Program-made: the position numbers and the translations under genes
Assembly: GCA_034687125.1 (NCBI GenBank)
Contig: JAQGBZ010000077.1
Coordinates: forward strand, 62,001-126,000
DNA length: 64,000 nucleotides
Reading direction: 5' to 3'
Source: Neelides folsomi
Lineage: Eukaryota > Arthropoda > Collembola > Neelipleona > Neelidae
The notes under the pieces: model-generated
What the model was told of the DNA's origin: nothing
Database searches by the model: none
Seen by the model: only the letters and a program-made list of their open reading frames with translations
Shown: positions 13,101-27,300 of the stretch, one piece after another
Layout of the letters: each line of letters opens with the position of its first letter
Position numbering within the stretch: the stretch's first letter is position 1

Positions 13101-15286
13101 GAAACACCCGAAATTAATAAGTATCAATTCCGCCAAGACGTGCTCAACCTGATGCATTTTCTTCCATAATGTTATTGACTCTCGGCCCTCCTTCAAATGT
13201 TTTGACAAGTTTTGGCAAATTTAAACCCTCCTTTACTATCATTTGTCTAAATAACCATCGATGAAAAAACTGTGGCTCTCGTTTATGCTCGCAAAAAAGA
13301 AGGAGCGATGATTCTTCTTTTTCAATCTTCTCTATATCGCTCTTTTGTGTACCATAACCATATACCACTCACATATCACTTTTTCCTAGTTGGATCGTAA
13401 TCCTTTCGACATACTACACAATCATTTAATCCTTTAATGTTCCATGTACTATGGGTGCTTCTTCAATTCTTGATCCCAACCTTATGAAAAGAATTTGAAA
13501 GCTCTGAAGTGACAAAGTCTTAACTGATTAAGCATGTGCATATACGGTAATTCTCTCGACATTATCTCTCATCTCAACAGTAGCGATGATTCGAAAAGAG
13601 AAAATCAAATTGGATACTTTTACATAATTTAATTTAATTAAATATTTAAAAAATTGATAAGATCAACAAACAACTTCTTATTTAAGTTAATTTCGATTTC
13701 TACATTTTTTGTATTTTGGGTGATAAAGTTTAGTTGCTTTAAAGTTATCTAGAGAAAACACAATACTAGAAATCGTAAATTACTTATGTAGATCAATCAA
13801 TTTAATAAAAGTTTACTATTTGATGTTGGGTACGTTATTTATGTAAAACAAAAGGATTGAGCATTACATGGTTTTAAACTTGATTAAATTGTCAATTAAG
13901 ACGGAGTTGGTGGCAGCCGACAATGGACAAATGGACATGGGCCAGTTCACCACGAGAATGGAAATGCAACTCGGCATGAAGAAAGACTTTCGACTCTTTC
14001 CAGGTAACTTCACTATTTTTAAATTTTTATAAATCAAAATCTTCAGCAATCATTATCATTCTTATATTTTTAGGTATTTAGGCAATTAGTACATTTTTTA
14101 TATTTTAAGTGCTTTTTTAAATAGCTTTGATGTATTAATAAAGCATTAATAATACTATACCACATTAAAATTGCAAATTAGAAATGCGTTATTGCTTCTC
14201 ATGTCCTTTAGAAATTTACTCACCCAAAGCTTATTGTCAGGTCATTAATAAACCACATATGATATGACAAGTGTCCTTTGCAATATCCCTCCCGTATAGT
14301 TCCACTTTCAGTAATGAGAGTATAAAGGCAAAAATTCATCCGGTGCGACAGCCGACTCAAAAAATATTGTTCGTTGACAAAAAGTTCCGGAATCTTTGAG
14401 GATCTCCTCACTCCATTACGAGTTCGGTCTGTGACGTTCAATGAACTGTTTTGGGGAGCTCCTGGTGATCTTTACGAATGGATGCTCCCTCGTCTTCAAC
14501 CCACTCAGCCTCAATGTCGAGAAGAGCGATGAGAGTCTCGTAATGACAACGAGACTATCGACTCGTGATTCCTCTCTACTTATCTCTCACTTAACTCATT
14601 CCCCTACTCTCGCTTTTTAATCTCCCCACTTCGCCTTCCCCGAGGGGGATTATTCTTACATGGTTAGCAAAGTTGTAAAAGCTCCATTTTCACAAGAAAA
14701 ATGTATTTAAAATTGTAGAATCATTTTTTTAAATGTGAGCATTTGGCTTAACGCCAATCTCATAGTTCAAGAGCAGGAAACCTCACCACAACAGTCAACA
14801 ATCTGAACGATAAAAGAGCTAATAAGTTTTTAAACTCCTTTTTAAGAGTTTTAATTATGTTTACTATTCTCTTTACTTGAGACTTGAACTATAAATCGAA
14901 GAGATGTTGAGAGGATTGTTAGGGGTTGACTATGATTGAGTATAAGTTTTGAAGAACAACAGTTATTGGAGTTTGGTGAGAGAGCGGTGCCCTTTTTCTC
15001 TCCGCAGATCTACCAATACAATTACACACATCAGTTTTTTCCTCCTACGCGAACTTTCTCGACAATAACTCTTTTTCTCAAAAGGGAGAACTCGGCTCAG
15101 TTTCCAATCTACATTACACCTCATAGCTTCCTCACCCGTTCCCGATAATGTTATTATTATTTAAAGATCCAACAATGAGATTCTGATGGTTAACATCGCA
15201 TCGAGCTCCTTACATGGATCTCAAGACTATTGTTATTGCTGCTAATGTGAATATATTAGTGAATGTTTTTTTTAAAAAATCTACAG
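13100..15286. other. Region that may hold 5' exons of the calpain-like gene
   Basis: The first recognisable calpain exon starts mid-codon at 15287, so at least one coding exon lies upstream. A splice donor at 14003/14004 (ccag|gtaact) ends an open stretch that joins in the right phase to 15287 in one frame, but I find no convincing start Met in that frame. A second open stretch (about 14336-14530) has no clear splice signals. The true 5' end is unresolved. Confidence 0.3.
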
Positions 15287-18200
15287 GTACTGGACAGCTG
15301 AGAGGAATGGGACGAGTCGAGTTAGCCCATATGTGAAACTGAAGCGTCAATGTCTGGAGCGTGGGACTGTGTGGGAAGATCCGGATTTCTCTCCGTCTTA
15401 TAAACTCCTCCCAAAATCTAAGAAGTTCTCATATCCCATCGTATGGCTTCGACCCCATGTGAGACATTCCCCATTACTCAAACTCACACTCACAATAACA
15501 AGGTCGTAATTTAGTGGAGATGAAACGAGAACGCGTTTCACATGATCTCCCGACTCCCGTTCATATGCACATTAAATTACATGGTTCATCCTAATCGACA
15601 TCTCCACTCGTTGCCCATTAACCGAACGCAATTAATCATTTAACTGGTCAAATCCATCCAATTACAACTCTTGGTGAAACTTGATCCATACAGATTAGGC
15701 TGTTGAAATATTAAGTTACGTGTCATTCATAGTCAAATGGTGTGTGTCGGTATTTAAGGAGATGGTTTCAAGATTAAGTAAAATATCTGTAAAGATAGGA
15801 ATTGAGAGATTTGAGAGAAAAGCAAGTAGGAGATGAAAAAGGATAAAATATTGGATTTTAAAATAAAATTCTAAAGATTCTTTGATGTCGGATGTTAAAT
15901 CATTTATGTTAATAAGACTTGGGAACTGGTTTTCAATAGTATTCGGGAGTATCTGATTCAAATTTTCATCATTGGTACATTACATTATTCCCGGTTTCCG
16001 CTCCTTATTGTTAGCGTCACTTTTAATTTATTGCCAATTCCTGAATCAGAAAGGTGAAGGATTCAACCGCATTTTCTCAATGAAAATGAGATTCTTTGTG
16101 ATGGGAGTGGGAAAGGGAATTGATGATTTTATGGTATTCGTTTTTAGCAAAAATGTCTTTTTAATCGACTTTCTACTTGGTTGATCAAGGAGAGTTGCTC
16201 ATTCTTGTAGGAACTCATCTCATCAATCAGTTTCTAACCTTTAAGATTACGATGCTTAACATTTGTACTGTGGAATTTTAAAAGGTGTTACTTTTGCTTT
16301 TATCAATACATAACACCTCAGACAGATACATATTTTACAGTACGTGTTCAAAGCCATCGCCATTATAATATACACTTTATGTACATTAATTACATAGCAT
16401 ATATGTAGGGACTCATACTAGCTATATCCATATTACCTCTATGATCCCAATTTACTGTATGTATTAGGGTTTCATTTGCAAAATCACGGTCAATTACATT
16501 ATTAATTAATAGTTAAATTCTAATAGGAATTAGTCGCCCATCCAAGATTCAGTTCAGAATCTCCTGGGAAAATCCCATTAGAAGTAGGACTACAAGGAGA
16601 TGTTTGGCTTCTCCTCGCCATTACAACACTTGCAACGACGCCTCGGCTCCTCGAAAGAAACGTACCATTCGACCAGACCTTCGATCATGGATATTCGGGG
16701 ATTTTCAGGTAATTAAATTTTAAGGAGATTGGGCGTTCTAACAACTACGTGTCCATGCGAGTTTTTAACGGAAGTAAATTTTGACAGATTCCGGTTTTGG
16801 CAGTTTGGATCTTGGGTTGAAGTCTGTGTCGATGACAGACTTCCAACATGCCGAGGACGGCCTATTGGAATCATCCCTGCTGAACATTCACACTCAGAGT
16901 TTTGGCCGCCTCTCCTTGAAAAGGCGTATGCCAAGTAAGGGAACAATATATTGTTAATCTTCCTCATTCCTCATCCTATTAAGAGGTCAAAAGTTCTGAA
17001 CTGACAATGAGAGACTTGGGAAATTAACCGCTTCTCCATACATATCATACAATTTCATATAAGGAGTTTACGTTATAAATTAACCAATTTCACTTCAAGT
17101 TCAATCAGTAGTTTGAAACCTAAACAAAAGGATTAAACAAATAGAAAACATTGGATAATGGGAATAACCTTTAATAAAATAAAAGTTCATTTTTAAAATG
17201 TTTACTAATGTATGGTATAAATTCTCTCAGGTTGTATGGTGGGTATGATAAACTAGTCGATGGAAGTGGTGCCAGGGCTCTTCAGGATCTCACAGGCGGA
17301 ATCGTTCAGAGCTTTGCCTTAGCCTCACAAGACAGATTCCTTACTTACCAAGTACTCAATTCCGCCGTGCCTCGCTCAACCCTCATCGTCGCCTCTATCC
17401 TACCAGTAAGTGGAGGAAATATTTTTTTATTGTCTTACTCGGAAATTAAAGTTTATTAAGTTGGGCGAGAAGAGTTCAAAGGTTTAAGTAGGTAATACGG
17501 CATTCAAGGGACGAAAGAACATGATTGAGTTCAATATGAGCTTTCCCCCTTATTTATTATTGAATTTTACAGGATCGTGAACGACGCGCCTTGAAACTCC
17601 GCCACGGCCTCGTCACCCATTCGGCCTATGACGTCACGGGGTGAAGATCTTTATAACATTTGTTGTGTAGAAAAGATACGGAGCTCGTGGAAGCACGTTT
17701 GTGCTTTACGAGGGGAGATATGACTTATGAGACGCAATTAAAACCTGATTGTTTCTAATTAATGGGATAATTGCGGCAGGTTGGCGAGGGTTCGAGACAG
17801 CAACGGGAGCGGGACGATGGGAGAGACGCCTTTGGTGAGACTTCGTGGTCCGTGGGGGAGAGGGAATTGGGTCGGAGGTTGGGCCGAACGGTCGCCCGAG
17901 TGGGAATCCCTCCCGGAGCGAGACAAGGAAGTGTTGTCAATTAAAACAAGGACCGATGGAGAATTCTGGATTTCCTTTCAAGACTTTGCTAAATTCTTCA
18001 CTCAGCTTGAACTTGTGCATGTTGGGCCGGACGATTGGTTACAAGAGACGGCCCTTCAGCCCAGGAAACCCTGGAGGGCCGTGCTGGCCAAGAGGAGATG
18101 GAGGAAAGGATACAATGCCGGTGGTGGGCCTGACTATCCAGGTAGGAAACAATGTTTATTCAAACTATTCAACATATTAAAATATTTCTTATGAATACAG

Positions 18201-20776
18201 AGACGACGGCAATGAACCCACAATTTGTTGTTCAAATCCCTCGAGGATCCGTTTCGAAATGCCACGTCGTCGTGGCTGTGACACAACAATATGGAGATGC
18301 CGGGTCGGAGTCTTCAACTTCTCTAAATACGAAAGAAAAGCCTGGAAAGTTTTTCCCCATTGGATTTGCTGTGTATGAAGCTCGTCCGAACATCAACAGG
18401 ATAACTCCACATTTTGTAGCTGAAAATGTAATAAGATTTCATACTTATAAGAACTTATAACAATACATATAGAGTAAAAGTTTTATATAAAAATTTTTGA
18501 ATGGTCGAGAAAAAATTTATTTTTATTGGTTCTTGGATTGGTTCTTGGATCTTAGATTGGCCATTTAGTTTCACTGAAGCTTCTGGAATTATTTCAGCCA
18601 TAAGATTACTGTATGAATCCTTTGGTTTAATGTTTTATTTTAAGATGTTTAACGATGTAGAAATTGATTTGGACATTCATTTGATACGAATAGGGCTATA
18701 ATGAGTGAGCGAGGATGAAATAATTATTAGGTAAACAGGATTCCAGTTAAGCAAGTTTCATGTGAATGAGCCAACTCATAACTTCTTCCTCTCGGACCTA
18801 ACGGACTTGACTGAGTTCCGTAAACATAAGAGAAGAGATACTTACACACGTGTGTGTATATTATTGTTATGTTTAGTATATTCCGTTCATCCTCTGGTTC
18901 TCTTTAATTATTTGTTGGGAAATTAGACCCTCGATTCATTTCCCCTTCACCGCAAACTCCTTTAAGATCCCTATGTTCTCTCATCAACTCTTCTTCTTAA
19001 ATTAGAGTGAATTCAAAAGGAAGGACTGAACTTTTAATTTGCTCTTAGCTTCAATTATATTTCTCCAACTTTGTATCCTTCAACTGTAGTTTTCATTTAC
19101 AAACTGAGAAGTTGATTTACAATCTGGTTCGTCTAGAGAAGACAATTTAAAAAAATGGCCATTTGAATGAGCTCCATTCAGCATGATTTGAATGGCTATT
19201 CAGGATGTTAATTAATATGCAATGAGATGAGTTTAAATTCAAAATCACTGAAGCTCTCAATTTATTTAATTTTCCTTACAATGCCACTATGAGTCAAGTT
19301 AATAAAGGTAAAGTTAAATTACAAATAGATGAACTGTTATGAAATGTGTTCAATGGGAATATTTCAATATTTGTGCAGAGACCCTTGGACGTGACTCAAC
19401 ATTCGGTGTCGAGAGAAGTGGCTACATTTTTTGCTCTGCCTCCTGGGGAATACGTCATCATTCCGCAAACGAAAGTTCCTAACTGCGAAGCAAAATTTCT
19501 CCTTCGGATTCTAACGGATGAACAAAGCACTATATGGTGAATTTGCGAAATGGAAATTTATATTTATTAAACATAGTCTACATGTCTTTCTTTGCTTATC
19601 AAATTATGATTTATTAGGGAGGTGAATGAAGATAACATGTTGTATAGGAATTTCACAGTTGATAGCTTCGACAATAATTTAAGTTCGGTGAGTAAAGTTA
19701 CTTTTATCACGCCTTGTTGTAAAGTTGTTAAACAGTTACTGATATTTTATTTACCGATATCGAATTAGCAGGAATGCAGACATCTCTTAGTCCGATGGAG
19801 TCAAAGGCTTTCTCCAGAAATTGACGCTGGACAATTTAGAAGACTTATTAAAAATCACTGGAAACGTATGGAATTCATGTTATTCTAAACATTTCAACGA
19901 TACTTTTTAATACTTTTTAATACTAAAATCGATATCTTTACGTTTAAGAAACCTTTACAAAAATTTGTGGAATCTATCCATATTTAGTATTTTCATAATT
20001 TAATCTTTATTTTATAAAAATTAGCTTGGCTTTGGAGCAAACCTTCATTGGAGCTTTGTAAAAGTCTTATAATGTTGAGAGATTCAAATATAAGTGGGAG
20101 ATTGTCTATGAAAGATCTTCCTGCTCTTCTCAACATGCTCTTATTTTGGAAGGTATACTTTACTTTAAAATGCTAATCAAATTACATACATAATATACTA
20201 TAATACACAATTAACAAACATTTACTGATATACCTTTACCACCGAAATTTCCAATACGTGATTGTCGTTTATTATAATTTTATATTTTAGGCCGCATTTC
20301 AAAAATGGGATCGTGGACGAGGCGGAAAAACAAGCAGTTATAATTTGAGACACATGCTTTGGGAGTCAGGAGTTGGTGTGTCGAATAAAGTTCTTGAATG
20401 TCTCGTCCTCAGATTTGCTCGTGATGCAATTCTCAGTTCCGAGTCATTCACATTGGCAATGCTCAGAATTCATCTTGCTCATGGTATGTATAAACAAACT
20501 TTACACAATGTCTATTATATTAACAATTATTCCAAATACCACTAAAGGCTAAATTAAACAATGTAAACTACAAATATCTTTATATTTATTTTTCAGAGAG
20601 ACATCATGCGCTCGATACGAAAACAAAGTCGAATCCGTTATCATTAGAAGAGGTAACATAAAATACTGAAGATAACTATTCATAAATATCATAAATTAGT
20701 TTTTATAATTTCCACAATAAATATAAATTGAATGTTTTCTTTATTTCAGATGATTTTGATGACAATATATTCGTAA
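15287..20776 (+). CDS. Calpain-family protein with destroyed active site (5' partial)
   Basis: Exons seen: 15287-15458, 16527-16708, 16788-16934, 17231-17405, 17573-17640, 17780-18141, 18201-18427, about 18739-18819, 19379-19536, 19618-19687, 19772-19865, 20025-20152, 20291-20483, 20597-20652 and 20750-20776. The order is that of a classical calpain. First is the protease core ([57 protein letters not shown]). Then come the C2-like domain III ([39 protein letters not shown]) and a penta-EF-hand domain ending [10 protein letters not shown], as in classical calpains. The catalytic Cys of GDCWLL is Val (16596-16598). The catalytic Asn of RNPWG is Gly (RGPWG). The His region ([11 protein letters not shown]) keeps its His. 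It should therefore be a non-proteolytic regulator, like mammalian calpain-6 or Drosophila CalpC in principle. The 18.4-19.4 kb joins do not close in phase as drawn. Confidence 0.9.
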
Positions 20777-23700
20777 ATATTATAAAGTCCAAGAAATATA
20801 ATAAATTAAACAACAAAAAAATAAATGAACAACATATAACTTAATTACATTCGCTTATAGGTATTTAGTATAATATATTTGTTACGTATACTTTTATAGC
20901 CATTTTATATAATATATAGCAAAAATATTTTTTTTAAATGTAACGTCATATTTATATTTCAATTAAAAATATTTTTATATCAAATATATAATATGTGTAT
21001 ATTATTTATGTATTAAATAGGAAAACGTAAACGTGTATTTATCCTATCAATACTATGTTTTATTGTTACAATTTTATAAGTTTATTTTGCAATAATATTT
21101 ATGTATTATTATTTATTTAAGTTTTTGAGATTAGAAAACGGAATACAATGTTGCATTACATATCATACATACTTTTACAAATGTGTTAAATGTATCAATT
21201 ATGTATAAAATTAATATTACACGCCTACTTTATAATACTGCATATTTTGATAAACTTCAATACTGAAAATAAATCTGATATTTAAAATTGGCTTTTATTT
21301 AATTCGAAAATGCGAATATATTATATCAATAAAATCCTTTACATAAAAATAATGAAATGAAAATGTCCAATTCTTAACAGTGATAAGTGGGCTTATTAAT
21401 ATGTTGATACTAATCTCCAAATATCATTAAAATTAAGATTCATGATCGATTAACGACAAATTATAGTTATTCATATTTATGATAGTGGATTCGAATAGTC
21501 TTATAGAAAACAAATAATTTTTATTATTGAAATAAGATGAATGAACGAATAGTATGAAAGGTTATCGATGATATATATCTGTAAATTTATGATATTATTT
21601 AAAACGAAGAGTGAATAGAAAGTAGTAAATTGGATAGAACTTTTCTTTTTTTTTATTGAAATTCATTCCTTTTATTTCAACAAGTCAAAAATCAACTTAT
21701 CATATAAAGCTAATGTTCATTTATTTATTTTAATACTAATGCTTAGATTAATATCGTATTGTATTAACTTGCAATTATTTTGGATTTGAGATATCCATTA
21801 AAACTCCCAATCCTACCCCACTTGACCTGAGTATTAAGGTAGATTGAGGTGTTATTATTTTTCAATGCTTTATTCTGATGGTTTCCACAACCATGCCACA
21901 ACCCACAACCCATGGAGGAGCGAAGGGTTTTAAGGTATTTTGAGGGCGATAGGCTTATAAGATGAGATTTCGTGGAAGAATTCTTTGAGACGTTGCGAGT
22001 AAAGGAGTTGCATTTGAGTTGTAAGGTGAATAGAAGCGACCTTTGTTGGGTAGCCAGGTGTTAACCATTGACGCGATGAGGTAGTCAAAAAGCTAACATG
22101 CTTTGCTCCTCGGCAAATCCTCACTTCCCTTCCACCTTTCTGAAAGAAAAGACCTGTACACATCTACTCCCTGCCACTGCATTGTTATTCTTCCCTTACC
22201 CTGGCTAGTAATAACAATAACTTTTCTATTTTCAGACTACCTAAATACCCTGCTCGAATTCCTTAATATTATTCCACAACGAAGAGTCAAAAGTCGAAAT
22301 CCATTGCCTTACTCAACCATTTCACTCCGGGGGGATCGAAAAGTTCAGTGCTCAGTGAGTTTATGTAACGATTGGTTGGAGAAATCCGAGTCCAGTCCTG
22401 TGTGAAAGATTGAAGTGATTTAATTTAAATCATTTAAATATTGTTGATTTAATTGAAACGCGATAGGTAAACTATTTCTTGAGATTTTATTTTATTTCCA
22501 TCCCTCAGTTTCCCACCTGAGGTTCCTGATAAAAATATAAGTTGAGGAACACAAGGAACTCGAATTCCACTAAAAGCCAATTTCTCTTTGCCCTATATTC
22601 ACTATACGCTGTGCTTCTGTCGAGTCTTCATCTTATTACTGTTTGTTTAGTGTTGATCTTTTACATGAGCTGAATGCGAAGTTGAACATTTTATCCGAAA
22701 GTTACATCCGGTTATAAAGAAATTTAATTGAGAAACAATAAGTGAGGTTAAAAAATATAAAGCGGATCTTTATTTTCTGGTCAAGAATTTCTGAAGAAGA
22801 ATGCAATAAGATATATAGTGATTTCCACATAAATAATATAACCAAAACGTCTAAGCTCTCATCCTTTGTCCATCTACGTGATCGCAATTTTCAAAGTTGG
22901 TGTCTGAAGATCTGATACGGACTACTTTGTAAAAGTGAGTATTATAAATCTCAGCATGAGATCTCCATACTTCTCATACATTCATTAATTAAACATTCGT
23001 GTTTCCCATCTACCCTTTCCATCATTCCTGTGCATTTAAATAAGCCTTTTTGTTCAGCTTGGCTCAACTCCTGTTTTTGGATTTTTTTAGCTTCTTACTT
23101 TATTCCATTTTATTACAATATTTGCAAGTCTACAATACTATGCATATATCTGTACAGGTGAAATATAATTATTTGAATATGATGTTTTTATGATGAAATT
23201 GGGCTGTTTACCATACAGTCTTTGGCAAGGGCCTTCTTACATCCTCCACTTTTCTATTCTTATTCTTGGACCCAACCACTCATTATGGGATAATCACATT
23301 GCTCATACACGACTCATGACTCATGGACATGCAAGGATCTTTATATTTACTTTGGGGAAATACAAACTTACCTGTTCTATGCATAATGTCCTGTATTTAT
23401 GAAGCTCCTTCTGGATATTTATACATACCAATTTATACACTTCATGATTCAGCCTTTTAAGAGATTGTTTTCCAAAATGGCTATCTTTCTTGCTTTACTT
23501 TGCTTCTTGGAATGATTGAGTCAAGAAAAATAAAAAAATGAAAAGTGATTGAGAAGTTCAATTACATTATGAATCTGCGTTAAGAATCTACATAGGTATT
23601 CTAAGTGTACTCTACATAATGTCTATCCATTATTTTCTCTATGCTTAAATTGTAAATTGAGGAAGAGTTTGGGAATTATACTAACAGTGGCTAGTAAATG

Positions 23701-24383
23701 GGTACTAACTAAATCCATTGTAATAATTCCTTCATTCACAATCACTAATTTACTGTTTATGAACTTAATAAAAAAACCTAATTGTATTGTAAAATAATAT
23801 GACATGAACGCGCGTGAGTGATGAGGATACAAACCCAGGGTCATTTTTTCCCTTCAAGTAGCCATTACTTTACCAATAAATCAACATAATTTTTTGATAA
23901 AATTTTTAAATTCCAATTAATTATAATATTTGCATGAATGTGATCTTCAATCTGTAAAATTCTGTGAAGTAAGAGGTGGAGTTAAAAGAAAATAATATAG
24001 AACATTTTTCTTTAAAAGTTTCTTGAACAGGATTCATATTTCTGATTTGGTTCGTAATTAAATATTTTCTTAGTTGGCCGTTCCAGAAGCATAAAGGGCA
24101 TTAACTATCAAGGTCTTCGGTTGAATTCAAAAGGATGAGAATTTGATTGGAAGCAATTTTTTCCTTCTTTCTTTCCTTCTAATAAATTCGAGCAAAAGTT
24201 GAAAGTAGATTTAAGTTCTCGTATATTAATACGTAATATTTCATGTAATATTTCATGTTTGAATTGTATAGGAACCTATTGATGGAATTGCATTCCCGAC
24301 AACTTCCGAGCTTCCTTTCGTTCCTTCGCTCTAGACCTTGAAACTCTTTTAACTTCAATTCTTCTCAACGTGAGATATCCACC
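20777..24383. other. Intergenic, no gene seen
   Basis: Very AT-rich just after the calpain stop (20777-21700, probably 3' UTR and spacer). Open frames at 21930-22163, 22103-22405 and 23190-23402 have no recognisable domain or splice partners. The end of the stretch is the upstream region of the Spatzle-like gene. Confidence 0.4.
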
Positions 24384-27300
24384 ATGCATTTCGTAAGTTA
24401 CATTTTATACGAATCAATATTATACATTTACATACCTACATAATTATATACTTAGGCAAGTAGAGTACTTTACATAGGTTGTTTTATATGTAATGTAGGT
24501 AATTGCTTTTATGTGATTATCTAGTTTCTGTTTTTCTATTGTGATAAAACTAATAATTTGCGTTTTTCTTTAATGTATTAAAATTCGCGTTTAATTAGTG
24601 AAGTTTTCACTCCTAAACATCATTATAATATTTCTCACCCTTTTTATGTTCAAATTACATTGTACGCATAATACATTTTTTATATTTATTTGACCCTTAA
24701 GCATTTTAACTTAACTAAATCATAAAAAATAAGAGCGTCATTATGAGAAACCCCTACTTATCTTTTACACCCTGAAATGTAATCAAGTAATCAGGTTTAA
24801 AACAAAGAATTTTATTATGTATTGCATCAACGAATCATGCCTTATAGTATATTAGCTAAAATATTACATAAATGCACTTAAGTTGATGTTAATAAAAAAG
24901 TAAATAAGTTCGCCAGGCCCTTTTGCCTAAGCTTTTTTGAATTTTTAAGTACATTTAATGCTAAAGGGAAAATATTTTTTCTTATTATTTTATAGGTGCT
25001 CACGGCGCTTCCACTTCTTCAATTATCCCAATTAATGGGACTTGTTAGTTCCTTTCCACATGATTATGACAATGAACCATTTTATCCCATATTGATCCGA
25101 AGTGGCTCAAGCAGCTTGAAATCTTCTTCAGTAATTCCCACTCCTACTGAATCTCAAACTCCTCCAACAACAACGAAGAGATCCACCATACTTATAAATT
25201 ATTATAATCATAATGTACAGCGTGAGAGTGATCGGAGAAATTTTCCAGTAAACAACCCAAGCTCAAGCTCCATTTTACAATTTCGGCGTCAAGCGGGAGC
25301 TCACAGTAATTTGAATGACCCTTCAGCTTCCGCGAGTTCTCATTACACGACTTATTACCGGAATAGGAATCACTTCTCAAAGAACATTCCAACACGGAGA
25401 AATTTGTTAAGACCGTCTCAAAACGATCTCAGTACTCTTCGACCGTTGCCTTTCGGCTCAAGTGCTATCACTCCCACGCCGTTATTCCGAACTGCTCCTC
25501 ATCCCGACTCGCTCTGGAAGGAGAACGAAAGACCCAGCAGCACGCAACAGATGCAGAGAGACTCGAGCTCTTTAGACATCGTGCCATCTCAGATGAATGA
25601 CCAGGGAAAGTCAACAAGAGAGGAACGACGAGACCACTTAAATAAAAAGATCCTCGTGACGGAGCAATCTGAAGAACAAGAGAAAATATTATTCGAGCCT
25701 GAGCAAAGGAAACAAATGCGAGGTTATTACAGGCCTAAGGAGCCCTTGATAATGAGAGACAACGAGACTTGGCTCGCAGTGAAAGACGTCGTTGAGGCAA
25801 AACAGAGATTTGAGTCCGAGAGAAAGGAGCCGACTCACAACAGCCCATTTTTCCAACCTTTTATTGGCGGAAGAGTTGAGACGACTTGCGATAAAAAAGC
25901 CGTCTACTGTGAAGAATTCACCTCCTATCCAAAGTAAGCATTTCTTGTGATATTATATCTTTATTATGAATAATGTCGAATTGAGTAGCATGTTTGGAAA
26001 TGGCATGGCCCATTATCAATCAGCAGCCAGCCAAATTGACATATTTTTTGTCCAAAAGTTGTTTATTAGCAATAGATTAAGGTACTTTAATTGAAGGTAA
26101 ATGGGCAAAGCCAAGGTAAAAGGTCAAAAGTTAAAAGAGCCGAGTTTAATATGAACGATAGGAACTTCATGGGAGGATTTGTAAAGTTAATTTGACGAGA
26201 GCAAAAACAATTGAAGTTATTCGAATAGCAAGTTCTTTTATTCTTACGTCAACCCCAATTGTTTTTGAGATAGTAAATACATCAGTAAGGTTGTAAAGAA
26301 ATTAGTATAGAATAGTATACTTAAGTAGTATTATGTACAGGTAGCTATGTAATTACGGATTTATAAACTTGAAATGTAATATACCATATTTACATATGCC
26401 ATAGCCATAAGTGTGAAATCCATGAAGAACTGAAAGTATCTGTAGATATAAGTTTAGCTTGTTGACTACAAAATATCATATACAAGAGAAACTTTAAAAC
26501 GAGTTAGACTCAATAAAACGCGAAAAAAACAATTACGTGTACAATTGTCAATAAGAAATAAATGGACTTGAAAAGCAGTTGAACTTGTAAATTACAAGTT
26601 GGAATATACGGTCTTTACGAACACAGTATGACGTCATCATTTGGATTCATCTATACGGTTGAATGTATGGTGATGACGAGAATTGATATTAAAGTTTAGA
26701 CATCAAAAGGATGGAATTTTTAAGGGTGTGTTTAATTAACATTGGGGAAATTGGATGGGATTAGCCAACTTATTCTGATATAAACTTTTGCTTATAATGT
26801 AAAAACTTAATGTCTTCTTTACTTCAGGTACATTTTACATATCATACATGTATTTGTAGTGTACATCCTATTCTTGATGTCAGATTAGATAGAATCTTAT
26901 TCTTGGGACACAACGCACGACAATTTACTTACCCTTAGTTTGTTTTTCTGTATTTTTGACAGTGTTGTTTACTAGATTTTGCATTATATTGGTAGTAGAG
27001 CATCCATCAACAATGGAAAAATAGTCTGATATTATCTAAGAGTAGTACTCGTATTTTAAATATTTATAACATGTATGTATGTATGTAATTTGTATTTATT
27101 ATGTTATGTAAATAAATGCTTATTTTTATAATTGTACGAATCAAGAAAATAATCTTTAAAGGTGAACACAACGACTTACATGTGAGCATGTTAGCGATGT
27201 GTTTGTAATAGTGTAAATGAATTTGGAAAAATCAATCTTAACCGGACTGATTCATGTGAGTGAACTTACTATTGTTGATTGTCACATTGACAGTGCTAAA

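Noticed and set aside
14220-14441. Minus-strand 73-codon frame with an ATG-like start
   Set aside because: No domain, no splice support, and it lies where calpain 5' exons on the other strand are expected.
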